Shown here: positions 51,401-61,852 of the stretch, piece by piece
Numbering within the stretch: the stretch's first letter is position 1
Layout of the letters: the number at the start of each line of letters is the position of its first letter
Origin: Hetaerina americana
Lineage: Eukaryota > Arthropoda > Insecta > Odonata > Calopterygidae
NCBI GenBank assembly: GCA_022747635.1
Contig: JAKTNV010000001.1
Coordinates: 41,768,072-41,832,071 of the forward strand
DNA length: 64,000 nt
Reading direction: 5' to 3'
Notes under the pieces: model-generated
Seen by the model: only the letters and a program-made list of their open reading frames with translations
What the model was told of the DNA's origin: nothing
Databases searched by the model: none
Made by a program: the position numbers and the translations under genes

Positions 51401-54400
51401 TTACAAGATAGCAGATAAGTGCATTATAATGTACATGCAACTAGGAATGAATAGCCAATTTTGATAGAGTATACTAGATGAAAATAAGATAATATGTCCA
51501 CCATATGATAGAAAAATCACTTGGTGATTAATGAAATTAAAATTTTCAAATTACCCTTCACTAATATGCTGTGCTGATTCATCATCATATTGCCATAGCA
51601 AATCTCCAATATAAAATTGTATGTCGGGGACATCACAATCAAAATATCTGAATATAAAATTCATCCCAAGATTTTCAAGTTCAAAATCTTCTGACTCCAG
51701 CTTCTCATGGTACTTCTCGCCTCGGACAGGATGGTGAGACAGACATGATGGGCATGAAGCAAGAAGTCCTTTGGGAATGCCATCCTCTGTTGACATTAAT
51801 GGCTCAACAAATACATTGCTTCCTGCATGTATAGCAACACCTGGGGTGGAATCATCTGAAAATAGCAAAATTTTGCATTGCTTCATTTTTTCTTAAGGTT
51901 TTAAAATTTAGGAGAGCATAAAACCAGATACTACTGGTGCTTCTAAATTGTCAGCAAAACAAAGCACGAATTACTTTCATTATGGTATGAATCCTTACCT
52001 AATCCACCAATGGCAACTTGCACCTTCTTCTGCAATATATCTAAGCTACCATAGTAATTTAAGGGAAGATGGAAAAGGACTGTATGCAATCTTGAAACTC
52101 CATGCCATAATTGTCCAACAGGATTATAGACTGCCAAAAAAGCTCCGCCATTCCTCCAGTATCTTAAAAATTAATACATAAAAAATAAATGATTCTTTGG
52201 GTTCATTTACATCCTGATTTCATACACAACTTAAAATCAATGTTAGAACATAAAACATATATATGATGTACGGTGTGATTTTCCCAGGTCCTCTGCATTG
52301 CCAGGTTTTTCAAGGCTAATTTTCAGTTTTTCATTCATCATCCTTAGGGCAAAGCATATAGTCAAATTTCCATACATATAAATGCATTGGGAATCATGAT
52401 ATGTCATTCACTAGTCACCCTTATGTAGACAAACATCAAAGTTTTACTCGTCTGAATGTATTTCAGGCGCATATCTTAATCTAAATGCATCAAAACTAGC
52501 AGATGTAATTCTATCTCTATTAGTGGAACACTATGAATCATTTTTTGTATTGATAGACAGTTCTACAACATCAGATCTGATACAATGATACAAACCATAG
52601 CACAAATACAGCTACTGTTGTTGGTATTGTACTGGTTAAGATAGGTTTTGGGTGGACACAGCTTACACAATAGTATAACGATATAGATTTGCTATTCCAA
52701 CAAAACAACCTGACATCTAACACTACGATAAGCCCCTCTTCAATTCCACATACTTCCTTCCTCTCTTCATTCTGTCCCATGTACCTACCCTACTCCTACC
52801 CTTTCCTCAGTTGCCTAATGTTTTCCCCTCACATCATAGTCTTAAACATCCCATTGCCAATCTAAATGCACTACAACTATTTATTCTGTCTCCTTTGGAT
52901 TTCCCCCAACTGTTCCCTCTCCTCCCCATCATACTGAGGATTTATTCATTTGTTTTCCTTTCTGTTCATTTAAACTTTTCTATCCCTCTCCACATTTTAA
53001 AAGCCTCCAATATACGCCTATTATCATGCTTAATGTCCATGTTTCCATACCACACAAAACTACACTCTATATCAGTTCCAATGAGCCGTTTCTTAACATC
53101 CTCACCAACATTCCTGTCATCAATGCCCTTCTCCCTGAGAAAGCTGTTATGTCCCTACTACTTTGACCATTTTGGTCCAAAACACTTCCAAGATAGGTGA
53201 GAAGAAGAGTTTGCCTATCGTTGCATTCGAATACCAGATCACTATCAAATTTTTTCCTCCAGAAACACCCTCTCATATGTCCTCTAACTGATTTTATACC
53301 CTGATGACTTCTTCCTCCTATTGATTGGTTGTCTAATGCACTTCTATAACCGTTTATACTTTGGAAGGATTTTTCAGGATGATAACTGCAGAAGCCTTGC
53401 CTCTTCCACTGTGGGACATAACACACAGCCCTTTTGACCTGAGTCCCATAGTTGCCAGGACTCATTCCAATAATCCTGTCTACAGTTGTTTTATGGTTTA
53501 ATAATTGAGGTGGTTTCCTATTACCTTCCTCAATAGTGTGTTTATTGTGACACTATCAATCATATGGACCACTCACTGGTGTCAGACATCTTTGCAGCCA
53601 CCCGACTCAGGAACATACCTTGCACAAACTACCTTTCCTCTGGTTGCTATATTTCAACCTATCTGACATGGTGGACCCTACTGTGAGCAAATATCATTGC
53701 TCCCACCAGTGCAGGTCTAGGGGTCACCAGAATGCTCACGACCTTCCATCCCATTAAGGATAGTCCATGGGAAGAGATATATGCAATATAGCTAGAGAAA
53801 GCAGTTATTTTTCGCACTAGTTTTTAAACCATTACCTAGAAGTAATTGATACAGTAAAATAACTAAGTGTTACCATAACTAAAGACAACTTGAAGGACCC
53901 ACATACATAGTCTATGGGCAAGCATATACAAAATTAGGATTTGTTAGACGTATTGTCGAGGCAGAAGTGAATCCAAGGTCAAGGAACATTGTTACCACAC
54001 TCTTGTAAGGCCTCATTTAGAATGTGGATGAAGTGTTTGGGATCCGACTGAAAAAGGCCCTATTCGGGATTGAGAAGGTTCAACACAGGGCAGCACATTT
54101 TGTTAAAAACTGTTACAATAAAACAAAAAGCATCAAAGAAATGCTTCTGGAGTTGGGTTGGGAATCATTAGAAGAAAGATGATTCAATGCTAGGTTGAAC
54201 TTACGAAATAAATTCAGAGCCACGTTTCAGTGACGATGTGTCACAAATTATTTGCACTCATTAACATACACTGGTTGCTTGGATCATAAATATAAAATTT
54301 GGGAAAGAGATGCCATAACTAGCAGACTCAAGAATTTCTTCATCCCACAGTCAATGCAGGATCGTAACTGCAGGGTAATAGATAGCAAAAATCCCACTTG

Positions 54401-57400
54401 CCACCCACAGCGTTTAGCAAATAATTAGTTTTACTCAAATGCATGCACTTTCACTAATTTCGTGTATTTTGTTGCCAAATCCCTTCTGGCATGAACACAT
54501 GGGACTGCTATTTACAGAATTGCTTTGTTGTTTTCAAGCTTCTCCTTCCATTCCTCATCTCTCTGCAGGAGGAGACTCCCCAGCTGCCTGAGGTGATGTG
54601 TCGCATACCCTGTCTCTGGGGGCTGGGACCATCAGCTGCATGCCCATGTGATGGTGGAGTTTCCCCTTCTTATTTTTCAGTTCTACATGACCTGTCTTGT
54701 TTTGGTGGAGACCTGCCCTAAAAATGGTTTTGGCTAATTCTTATTTCCCCTTTTTTGCATGACAAATCACTAGTTTGTTAGGTGAATTAATGCTTTTTTG
54801 AATTGGGTGATCCGGCAGCATGTATTAAAGTTTGCACATTATTTGATAATTTTCTAACGGACATTTTTCCCTTCCTCTCCCATATCCCTTCTTATTACTC
54901 ACCCTCCCTACATTGTACTTGCACCCCCTGCCACACGCCTTTTTTGGGGACTGCAGGGTGTTTATGTTGATATCAAACCAAAAATCCAGAATTTTTTTGT
55001 TCAACAGGAATGAGGATGTTTTTCAATGAACTATCTTCATTAACATGTTCAAGAATTCTGACTAATGACTCTGATTGTGAGATTTTTACAAAGAGAGAAA
55101 TTGAATGATGTGAAAGCAACACCAAAGTTAACATGAAAACTCTTAACAGAATGACAGAGAAAGTTACACATTTAATCAAAAGTTTTGAAATTTTACTCTT
55201 AAGTCAGATTTCAAACATTTAGACCTACAATGAAACCTAACATAGCAGAGATTGTTGAGAACCAGAGCCAGATTTATATAATTCAGGTACATAAATACAC
55301 TTCAGTGAATGTTCCCAGTTTAAAAAACCAGTACCTTATTCTAAGAATGAAAGAGGATTTCATTTCATAAGTTATACTTACTTCATATCAATTTGAACTT
55401 TTCTTATTATTTTTTTGTCTGCAACATCCACAGTAAAATTCCCTCGCAGAGAAAACATGAAAGGAATTGGGATTCTGAGGGCCATAGGAACTCCCAAATC
55501 TGTTGGCCCAGTAATCTCATTGATCAGTGGAAACAGAAGGCGTTGATAATTTAGGTGGAAAGCACTCCCAAATCCAGAACTCATAGTTTTCAGGGCTAGA
55601 CAAAAAAAGTATCATCCTTGCATATCATAACTGTTATCAGCTAATGAAGACAGGTAATTTGTTATAATTTAAAACTACATTTAGTCAAAATTCAATGGAA
55701 TTGGGCATATTGCCATAACTCCTGTGGGAAATCATTATTTAAATTGGTGAAATAAATTTGTACATGTGGAATTACCACGTATTTCATGTAGAAAACCTAA
55801 TTCCAGAATCATTACTTTCACCTGTGGAAGTCTTGTTTACTCAAAGTATGCCACAAGAAGTTAGAAAGCTGATTATTTTTATTTCCCCTCCGTGTGCCAC
55901 AATAGGACTGTGCGAAATGGGATGAGAGAATAGCAAGGATTATTGGAGTCTTAGAGTAGTACAAGGTGGAAGGGAACCGAGTGAGGGTTGACAGTAATAC
56001 TTAATAGAAAGGATTGGAAAAGCATTGTAAACAGAGCAAGTGAATGATTAAATATCATTAGTATAAGTAAAAGCTGAACCAATGTCATTGTTCAGATCTA
56101 TATGCTACCAAACAATCATAGGGAGGAAAAAGTTGACAGGGTATAAAAACAGTTATAAGAAATAATCAGTGTTCCAGGAGAGAAACATCTGATAGTGATG
56201 GGGGATTAGACCATGACTGTTGGTGAAGGAAGAGATAGTAGTGAGGTAGGGGCCTACGGTTTAGAAACAAGGACAAGGCAGAATGACTGCCAGGAGAATA
56301 CATTGGAATTTAGTAGGAGATTGAGTTTAATCATAATTAACACTTGAACTAAACATTACAACAGGCATTGGTATGCATGAGAAATAATTAGAGATACAGC
56401 AACATTAAACACAGTTTTCTGGAAGTAGATGTGGATTCAGATCATACTTTATGTCTAATAAAGTGTAATGTCAGTTTCAAGAGGATAAAAAGAGTGAAGA
56501 AAGATAAGGAAATAGAATCCAACAAAAATTGACTGGGATGAAAAGACAGGAGGACCAGGATAGAGTGGAAGAATTGATGAGGGAGGTCAGGGAGATGGGT
56601 CAAGTAGAAGAAAGATGGGAAACCTCAAAAAAATGATATCAAAAGCTGAAAAAGAAACTATAGGAACAGTTAATTGTAAAAGGACAAGGAATCATGGGTA
56701 ATGGAAGAGATATTTAGAAAGATAAATGAAAGGAGGAAATGGAAGAATTCAAACATAGGCTTAGGTAGAAGGACACACAAAGAGTTTTATAATAAACTGA
56801 GGTGGGAAACTAATAGAGTGAAAGAATCATGGTGAAAGATTCAATGTCAGGATATGGAAAGTTTACAGAGGATGGGTAGAATGAGTGTGTTGCACATGAA
56901 GGTAAAGCACTGACAGGGAGTATGCGGAAGCATGTAATAAGGAAAAATCCTCTCACAGTATCAAAAATAAGACAGGAAAATTATTAATCGACTGTGCCAA
57001 GATTCAAGACAAATGCAAAATATAAATAGGAGGATCTATACCGTAAGGTTATTAGGCCACCAACTTTAGATATAGAAAGGTGATATAACATAGATGAGGA
57101 TAGCTTAGGTCCAGGCATACATAATCGCAAGATAGAAGGGGGATTGAAAGATTTGAAATCAAATAAAGCCATGGGGACAGACCACTGCCCTGCAGAACTA
57201 CTTATGGGTCTAAGAAAATGGGGAAAGAAGAGTTTTATGGGTTTTTTCAAAAAATTTATAATGGAGGAATTTGACCAGAAGATTTTATCAGATTAGTGTA
57301 ACTTCCCAAGCACAAGAGGGAAATGGTAGCCAGCTCTATACGAGGACTATAAATCGGTGAGTTTAATTTCACATGAAGCTTATGTAGTACTTACGATCAT

Positions 57401-59658
57401 TAACAGAAGGTATTGAAATGTAATGAAATAATTGACTTTGTAATTCCACACACTTTATTAAAAACACGACCAGGTTTCGACGTTGAACGTCATCATCAGG
57501 TGATGATGATACCTGATGATGACGTTCAACGTCGAAACCTGGTCGTGTTTTTAATAAAGTGTGTGGAATTACAAAGTCAATTATTTCATTACATTTCAAT
57601 ATGTTATGCAAATTCCACAAAGTTACGCCTGAGACAGCAAATTTTATTAACAGAAGGATACACAGGAGAGCCAATAAATACTTAAGGGATTATGTTTGGT
57701 TTCAGAAAGGGGAGAGGTGAACACAATGCCATAGCAGTAATGAAGTCAATAATAGAGAAATTCGAGTACAATCAAGATGCATTTTTTTATTTCATGGACT
57801 TCACGAGGCTCAATAAACTGTGTAGAATTGATGAATGTATAACAGAAGATAGAAGTCGATTTGAGGGATAGGTGACTTGCCCACAGCCTGATCATGTTTC
57901 ACACAGCTTGGGTGCATATGGTGGATTGCGAGAGGGAATGAGCAGTGCTAGGCAGGGGAGTGAGGCAGGGATGCCTACTATTATCTGTTCTTTTCAATAT
58001 ATATCATAAGGTAATTTTAAGAGGGGCATGGAAAGCACTGTCAAGAGTGAAACTAGGTGTAGAATCCAATTATGTAAATATGATCATGCTTTAGTTAGCC
58101 AGTCAGGTAAGGGGTTAAAATCAATGTCAGGATACTAAGGTTATTAGTTTTTCAAGTGAAAAGAGGGCAAAAATTAGAGCAAGTAGAACAATTTACCTAT
58201 CTTGGAAGTGCTTTGAACTGAGGTGGTCAAAGTAGAGAGGACATCAGAAGAAAATTGAATTGCACAAAGCTATCACCAGGAGAAAGTTCGCGGCAAAGAT
58301 ACAGAAAAAGGATGCTGAGAAAAGATAAGTGAAAACCTCGCTATGGAGCATGGTTCTGTAAGGAACTCTAGTGACACTAAAATTCCTTGATCATAATCAA
58401 TGTCTCAATAGGGTAACTGAGATCTATTTAACAAACTAAAACTTAATCATTGATGTCAAACATCAATTTCATAATTATGAGGAAATATTCAAAGAGATAA
58501 GATAGGGAAACCATGACTTCTAGGTAAATTGGGTAATGCTTATATTATAAATGTGCTTAATGAATGCATCAATGGCTGAATATTTTATCACCATTTGGCC
58601 ACTACAGATGAAATATTAAGAAGTAAACTAATTCACTTTGGTTTCAAAGTGAAAGTTGCTGAACAGAGAAATTACCACTTCTAGCAGGGATAGGTTATAT
58701 TTTGTTAAATGGGATTTTTCATCCAAAAAGTATTGAACAAATATGATTTGACAAAAAAGGATAATGATTGGTGAATAAAGAATATGAACTGGGGCTTGGT
58801 ATTGATTCCAAGAATGTTGTGACAATATGCAGTATAATTTTTTAAGATGTTATTATGAATTAGAATCAGGTCAAGAGACTGAGTGTGGGTTTTGTTTTTT
58901 CATTCTTTGATTGGTCAAGAGGTGATATAGCATGTGCCTTTCCTCACCAATGTATGGCAAATAATGTGGTTACAATGAATTAAAAGGTACAGAATTCATT
59001 CTCTGCAATGTATCAGCCAGCCAAATTTTACCTCAGATTCCCTGATAATTCTACAAGGATGCATGGTTACAGTTCTTGGAAAAAAGCCAAATGTTAACAT
59101 GCCCATTAATGATATTCAAGTTTTCTGTCTCAGGACATTGAAAACACGGACACAAGCGTTTCCAATGCTGCAATAATATTTGATGAATGGAAAATGGTGA
59201 AGAATTTTCAATAAAAAAATGTATTCCACAAAAGATTTTGAATATATTTTACTGTTTCAGGCTTCACTTTATGGAAGTATTTATCATTCATTCTAAAAAT
59301 ACTGTGGAAAATTAGTCTTTTTAGGATGGATAAAGATTTTGAATACTTAATTTTCCTATCATTATGGGTCTAATGGCAAATATGGAATTATTTCACACAC
59401 ACAAATATTTAATAGGTACCAAAGACAATAAAAGAACTCACTCAAAAACATTTCTGAATAGTTGGTTTCATTATAGTAATGAGTCATTATTGCTCGGTCC
59501 TGAAATTGAATTATCAGTTCTACATGAACTGGCTCATCCTCCACATCTCCAACATCAAAAGAAGACAAGAGCTGCTGCAGGTTTCCAAGCTTATCCTTAT
59601 CAGCATATGATTGCAGCTCTAGGTTTGGGCTCCTTATACCTCTGATTTTTATGTAAAA
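33435..59658 (-). CDS. Large lipid transfer protein (vitellogenin/apolipophorin-like), C-terminal half ending in a VWD domain
   Basis: Probable secreted lipid carrier or relative. Exons on the minus strand: 59658-59442, 55595-55382, 52162-51999, 51855-51555, 50162-50039, 49953-49711, 47442-47290, 46825 to about 46579, 45577-45411, 43682-43555, 42299-42142, 39774-39629, 33631-33435. All phases join except exon 8 to 9, where the donor is uncertain or a small exon is missed. Exons 1-3 look like the beta-sheet domain of the family (YIKIRG, GPTDLGVPMALRIPIPFMFSLRG). The last three form a VWD domain: STCVLTTNSITSLGLSY, SSCYTLAFGHC, YVEVIPQDDNTIEVIVDG, ending VCGLCNTFN then CEHH and TAG. An RVIR sequence before the VWD is a possible furin-type site. 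The first visible exon starts in phase 0 in mid-protein, so the N-terminal lipid-transport domain must lie upstream. Divergent: vitellogenin, apolipophorin and other members cannot be told apart here. Confidence 0.72.
33915..37060 (-). mobile_element. LINE-A, longest copy (endonuclease plus reverse transcriptase), dead
   Basis: On the minus strand: endonuclease part with GDWN around 36250-36210; linker 35566-35291 (GALYKKVKTLSRSKEGKS, then ELRPTILDMERIFREMKSNK); reverse transcriptase start 35139-34915 (MISHAAKVVLRIINNRMEGK, DDQFVFRKGRGTCYAI, FACFIDFQKAFDKVN). The 3' part around 34450-34330 reads SQSNRDVRRRI. The 3' terminus, ATAGGTTTTGGGTGGACACA on the plus strand near 33945, recurs at 44000 and 52640. 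The YxDD region and joins are broken by stops and a deletion. Lies in the intron before the last lipid-transfer exon, same strand. Confidence 0.85.
37290..38330 (+). mobile_element. Jockey-like non-LTR C-terminal region relic
   Basis: Plus-strand pieces in order: SYLTNCGQISIKL, then 37629-37826 MNVNKTHFLKFCNEVH with SIKQSSSTKFVGLRLH, then 38031-38318 with PININSKPTANSFTTELKKL and YYSVVEFMS. These match the reverse transcriptase thumb and C-terminus of jockey-like LINEs (NKTxFxxF, SSTKFLGL, FKxxLKxLLL...YSVxEF). Frameshifted and dead. 38330-39628 beyond it shows nothing I recognise. Confidence 0.72.
40090..40860 (+). mobile_element. Penelope-like element relic (linker and GIY-YIG endonuclease end)
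   Basis: Frames on the plus strand give CNLHHTLQKCDYPEKLLQN, then PTNLKNLLRST, then SPTCNYPQCKTCLL. This is the cysteine-containing segment that precedes the GIY-YIG endonuclease in Penelope-like elements. Further on, QAKSHNLSFDHYFSLTILDS followed by LPDSAT matches the family's C-terminal HNxxDxxLxILxxLP. The GIY-YIG core itself is lost. A 14-base C run interrupts it at 40446. Many frameshifts. Confidence 0.62.
41170..41760 (+). mobile_element. Non-LTR element relic with RNase H tail
   Basis: Plus-strand frames read VDKLVKEGAS, ELIGPETVVPHKLSTGMSEI, KAWTSA and later LRPLGIEDSLRCRWCERRNE followed by TSYIL. This is the order seen after the RNase H domain of I/jockey-type LINEs (ADxLAKEGA...GPEP...CRxCxxxxET). 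Stops in between. Directly follows the Penelope-like relic. A small gap region to 42142 holds nothing else recognised. Confidence 0.62.
43985..44630 (-). mobile_element. LINE-A 3' end fragment
   Basis: Begins with the shared 3' terminus (TTTAGCATAGGTTTTGGACA) and is colinear with 33930-34560. Non-coding debris in an intron of the lipid-transfer gene. Confidence 0.65.
44640..45110 (+). mobile_element. LINE-A-type C-terminal fragment in opposite orientation
   Basis: Plus-strand frames give LYGLETWLLGKR and later VRSRMKKIKWMCRKTKDEVQ, the LYGxETWxLxK and post-RT domain of APE-type LINEs. It abuts the oppositely oriented fragment at 43985-44630, so the two may come from one rearranged insertion. 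Confidence 0.6.
45578..46578. other. Intron between lipid-transfer exons 8 and 9, possible missing exon
   Basis: The donor chosen for exon 8 leaves phase 1 while exon 9 (ASHVIKDLASKS) needs phase 0, so a small exon of length 3n+2 may lie here, or exon 8 ends elsewhere. I could not identify one. The rest is AT-rich, with an unassigned somewhat GC-richer patch at 45900-46150. Confidence 0.4.
47943..48196 (-). repeat. tRNA-derived SINE-1, third copy
   Basis: On the minus strand AGTAGTCCAGGAGGTAGAG (A-box region) and GATTCAATCCCTGG (B-box region) are followed by the body shared with 11879-12167, including TGTGTGAATTACAC. More diverged than the other two. Confidence 0.82.
48850..49300 (+). mobile_element. 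Ty1/copia gag relic
   Basis: Plus-strand frames read MRLDKFKSMDKYISEVITLV followed by QRFERIG, then after a frameshift AGMLLQGSPKFYDNLAMAIT and KVLDWDHIKA. This is the order of copia-type gag (L..F..I.EYL..F..L...L...G, then LL.GLP.SYD.L...L). A short frameshifted gag fragment only; no pol seen. Confidence 0.6.
50991..51141. repeat. Imperfect inverted repeat, about 75-bp arms
   Basis: CAGGGACTGCATGTTGGCTG at 51000 pairs with CAGCCAACATGCAACCCCTG at 51116-51135. CATCCTCAGGGCAGATGAGA pairs with CTCATCTGCACTGAGGACGA. Arms are roughly 80 percent complementary around a centre near 51066. It differs in sequence and tail from the three hammerhead-like foldbacks. Confidence 0.7.
52620..53775 (-). 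mobile_element. LINE-A copy, internally deleted (both ends present)
   Basis: 3' terminus AGATAGGTTTTGGGTGGACA, then the C-terminal stretch on 53240-53067 minus (LLTYLGSVLDQNGQSSRDI, GRRALMTGML), then the 5' non-coding end matching 36690-37030. Endonuclease and reverse transcriptase are missing. Confidence 0.72.
53815..54430 (+). mobile_element. Second jockey/CR1-like C-terminal relic
   Basis: Plus-strand frames in order: SFRMWMKCLGSD (compare QLEYGSxVWDP), RRFNTGQHILLKT (compare VQRRAARFV), ELGWESLEERRFNA-like residues near 54160, and RTxxFFIPQSMQDRN near 54340. This is the standard C-terminal signature of jockey/CR1-type LINEs. Dead. 54490-55370 after it shows a GC-richer patch at 54560-54720 but no gene that I recognise. 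Confidence 0.68.
55870..58370 (+). mobile_element. LINE-A copy in plus orientation, split by a foldback insertion
   Basis: Endonuclease remnant with an MGD..TMTVGEG-like motif around 56200, linker and reverse transcriptase debris (FRKGRGE, YFMDFTRLNK around 57700-57830), then EQVEQFTYLGSALN and REDIRRKLN around 58170-58260. Opposite to the host gene. The element at 57411-57645 sits inside it with perfect target duplication. Confidence 0.75.
57411..57645. mobile_element. Foldback retroelement with hammerhead-like core (copy 3, perfect 91-bp arms)
   Basis: Arms 57411-57501 and 57511-57601 are exact complements over 91 bp around a 9-bp loop. A 44-bp tail with TTCCACAAAGTTACGCCTGA follows. ATTAACAGAAGG is duplicated at 57399-57410 and 57646-57657. 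The plus strand has CTGATGA at 57513-57519, one extra T, a GACG/CGTC stem to 57533, GAAA at 57534-57537, then CCTGGTC ending at 57544. The minus strand repeats the same motif. This is the hammerhead order with a canonical CUGAUGA box and one extra base before stem II. Perfect arms and duplication imply a recent insertion. Confidence 0.8.
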
Positions 59659-60430
59659 CTGATGACAAAACAAGAATTATTTATACAAATACACAAAAAT
59701 TATAAATTTACAACCCTGAAAACCAAATAAGTTATCTTTGACCATAGACAAAGTATTTTCATTATGTATTTATGCCTCTGGGTCCATTCAGTTAAGAAAT
59801 GCAACTAAAGTCGTCCCTAATTTCCCATTAAAGACTACAAAAATGGGTGATTTGTAATAAATCCTCATACTTGTACAGACGGTTGGATTGTGGATTAATG
59901 TAATCACAGGAAAAATTCAATGTTTCATTTAAATAAATGGAGACAGTTTCATCATTGAATTAAATCTCCCTCCCTCCTAGCACTCGTTCCAAAATTGAAA
60001 AGTTGATAAGAAACTACTGTAAATTCTCCACCATTACTTACCTCAAAAATCTCCAGTTAAATAATTCGAGAATGACATTCTACACATTTTGTTTTATAAT
60101 GTGCAAGGAACCCTCTTTCGTGTATTTACTACAGGTCTAGATGCAAGTTTACCTAGTAATCTTAATGTATATTAATTCACCAATTGGAATTTCTTAGCGG
60201 AACACTTCTATCTAAAAATCTAGCACCACAAAATACATTGAAAACAATTGTTAACCATTTGAAAGATTTATTCAATTCCAAGACAATATCCTTTACATTT
60301 GTATTAATTTTAAGTTTATGAGCAAATGAAGCAAGATCACACAAGACTTCTCCGATTACTACCTGTGACACAGTCTCGATTTCCGACAAATTAATACGTC
60401 AATATTTCATACAATGGACCCCACTTACAC

Positions 60431-61852
60431 TCACGCAACCACCTTAGAAACGGGTTCAGAAGCACCAGTAGAAGAGGTACTCCTATCTAAGGGAATATAA
60501 TATATTCCATTTTTTGCCTCTTTTATTCTAGTCCACCTCCCCAGTCTATGCTCTTGACCTACTGCAACAACCAAATATTTACCATCACGTGAAAAATGTA
60601 AGGCGTTTATAAACCCTATCAATGGTATATCAAAAACTTTAGTTAGGGATTTAAATCCGGCACCGCATTTCCACAATCTCACAAAACCATCACAGGAACC
60701 AGACACAAGAAGATCAGTGTTAGTAAATGTCGCTAGTGAAGAAATCCAGTTCGGTTCACCATTACATTCTTGTTTTCCATGGGCTTCCTGTAAAGAACAC
60801 AAAGGTTTTTTCCTCGACACGCTCCAGAGACATAATTGACCGTCGTCACCGCCAGAAAAAAAAGAACTTTCGTTAATGAATTTGACACTATCAATTGATC
60901 CCAAGTGACCTTTGAAGACGAGCTGCGTTTCTTGAGCAACTTGCCATAGCCTGATAGTACAGTCCTGGCCTCCTGAAGTGATAGCGCGCTCTTGAGTCAT
61001 GGAATCTACGTCAGTAACCCCATTCATATGACCGTACATGGTTTCAACATAGCACATGTCATCAATTGACCAAAGTTTCACTGTTCTATCCTTCGACACT
61101 GAAAATAATTGATGAGAATTTAAACGAAATGCCAATCCGGTAACAGCATCTCTGTGGGATGTGAATGTCTGCAGAAGTTCCAAATTATCTGGCTTCCAAA
61201 TTTGCACTCTTTTATCATCGTCACCCGACGCTAAGAACTTGTCATCAAAAGACAATGCTAAACAATTCACAATCCCTTCACGTTTTTTGCTTCTCTGACT
61301 TCTTGAGGGTACACTCGCTAACCTCTTCTTTTCAACTGCAGACCACTTTACTATTACACCGTCCTTGGAACCAGAAAAGATATTTACATCATCATGCGAA
61401 ACCACAACACATGTTATCGATAATTTGTGATCTTTGCATCTGAATAAATGGGTATGCAGCGAATCATACCCAGTATACTCATCAGCAACACATTTCCTTA
61501 ACTTCCCGGCAAGCTGCAAATTGTCCGCTTTCAATCTCTGAGCGATAGTATCTTTAGATATTTCTGAAGACTCTAACCGTAACTGCTCCTCTTTCTCTAT
61601 TTCTTCAAGGTATTTCTTGGCTAATTTCAGGCGTTTTTCTTGTGCCGTTTCTTCATCCTCTTCTTCGGAGAAACTATCATTCAATTTACGAAATGATTCT
61701 TCTTCTAGATCACTGGAAATTTCTTCGTCATTGTCTCCATTCACAGTTACCGATTTATTTATCTTTCCTGGGACACCTCTCTTTCTTTTCTTCACTTTGG
61801 AGGCAGTCCTGGTGCTCGAGGTATGGGTGCGAGGATTTTTGAAAAATGGCAT
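60431..61852 (-). CDS. RRP9: U3 small nucleolar RNP-associated protein RRP9 (U3-55K)
   Basis: WD40 protein that binds the box B/C motif of U3 snoRNA in the SSU processome, needed for 18S rRNA maturation in the nucleolus. A single uninterrupted frame encodes 473 residues (human about 475). The start chosen is the Met opening MPFFKNPR; an in-frame Met 17 codons upstream adds residues atypical of the family. The N-terminus is basic (KKRKRG, nuclear-localisation-like) and then acidic with a coiled-coil-like EEEDEETAQEKRLKLAKKY. WD repeats start near residue 140: FSGSKDGVIVKWSA, LASGDDDKRVQIWK, FSVSKDRTVKLWS, ITSGGQDCTIRLWQ, FSGGDDGQLCLWS, VSGSCDGFVRLWK. The C-terminal LGRWTRIKEAKNGIYYIPL is characteristic of RRP9. 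It is intronless, unlike its neighbours, and lies on the strand of the lipid-transfer gene. No stop or frameshift argues for a working gene. Confidence 0.96.
   Translation of the reverse strand: MPFFKNPRTHTSSTRTASKVKKRKRGVPGKINKSVTVNGDNDEEISSDLEEESFRKLNDSFSEEEDEETAQEKRLKLAKKYLEEIEKEEQLRLESSEISKDTIAQRLKADNLQLAGKLRKCVADEYTGYDSLHTHLFRCKDHKLSITCVVVSHDDVNIFSGSKDGVIVKWSAVEKKRLASVPSRSQRSKKREGIVNCLALSFDDKFLASGDDDKRVQIWKPDNLELLQTFTSHRDAVTGLAFRLNSHQLFSVSKDRTVKLWSIDDMCYVETMYGHMNGVTDVDSMTQERAITSGGQDCTIRLWQVAQETQLVFKGHLGSIDSVKFINESSFFSGGDDGQLCLWSVSRKKPLCSLQEAHGKQECNGEPNWISSLATFTNTDLLVSGSCDGFVRLWKCGAGFKSLTKVFDIPLIGFINALHFSRDGKYLVVAVGQEHRLGRWTRIKEAKNGIYYIPLDRSTSSTGASEPVSKVVA

Noticed and set aside
54973..55179. 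Minus-strand frame between lipid-transfer exons 2 and 3
   Set aside because: Exons 2 and 3 already join in phase (K then YWRNGG), the frame has no good donor, and it would break the phase.
57413..57685. Pair of similar open frames on both strands
   Set aside because: They mirror each other because they lie across the palindrome of the foldback element; no protein is implied.
60177..60389. 70-codon minus-strand frame just after RRP9 that could be an upstream exon of the lipid-transfer gene
   Set aside because: An acceptor-like CACAG and a donor in phase 0 exist, but the sequence shows no lipid-transfer signature and overlaps the expected RRP9 3' UTR, including an AATAAA. Left as unproven.
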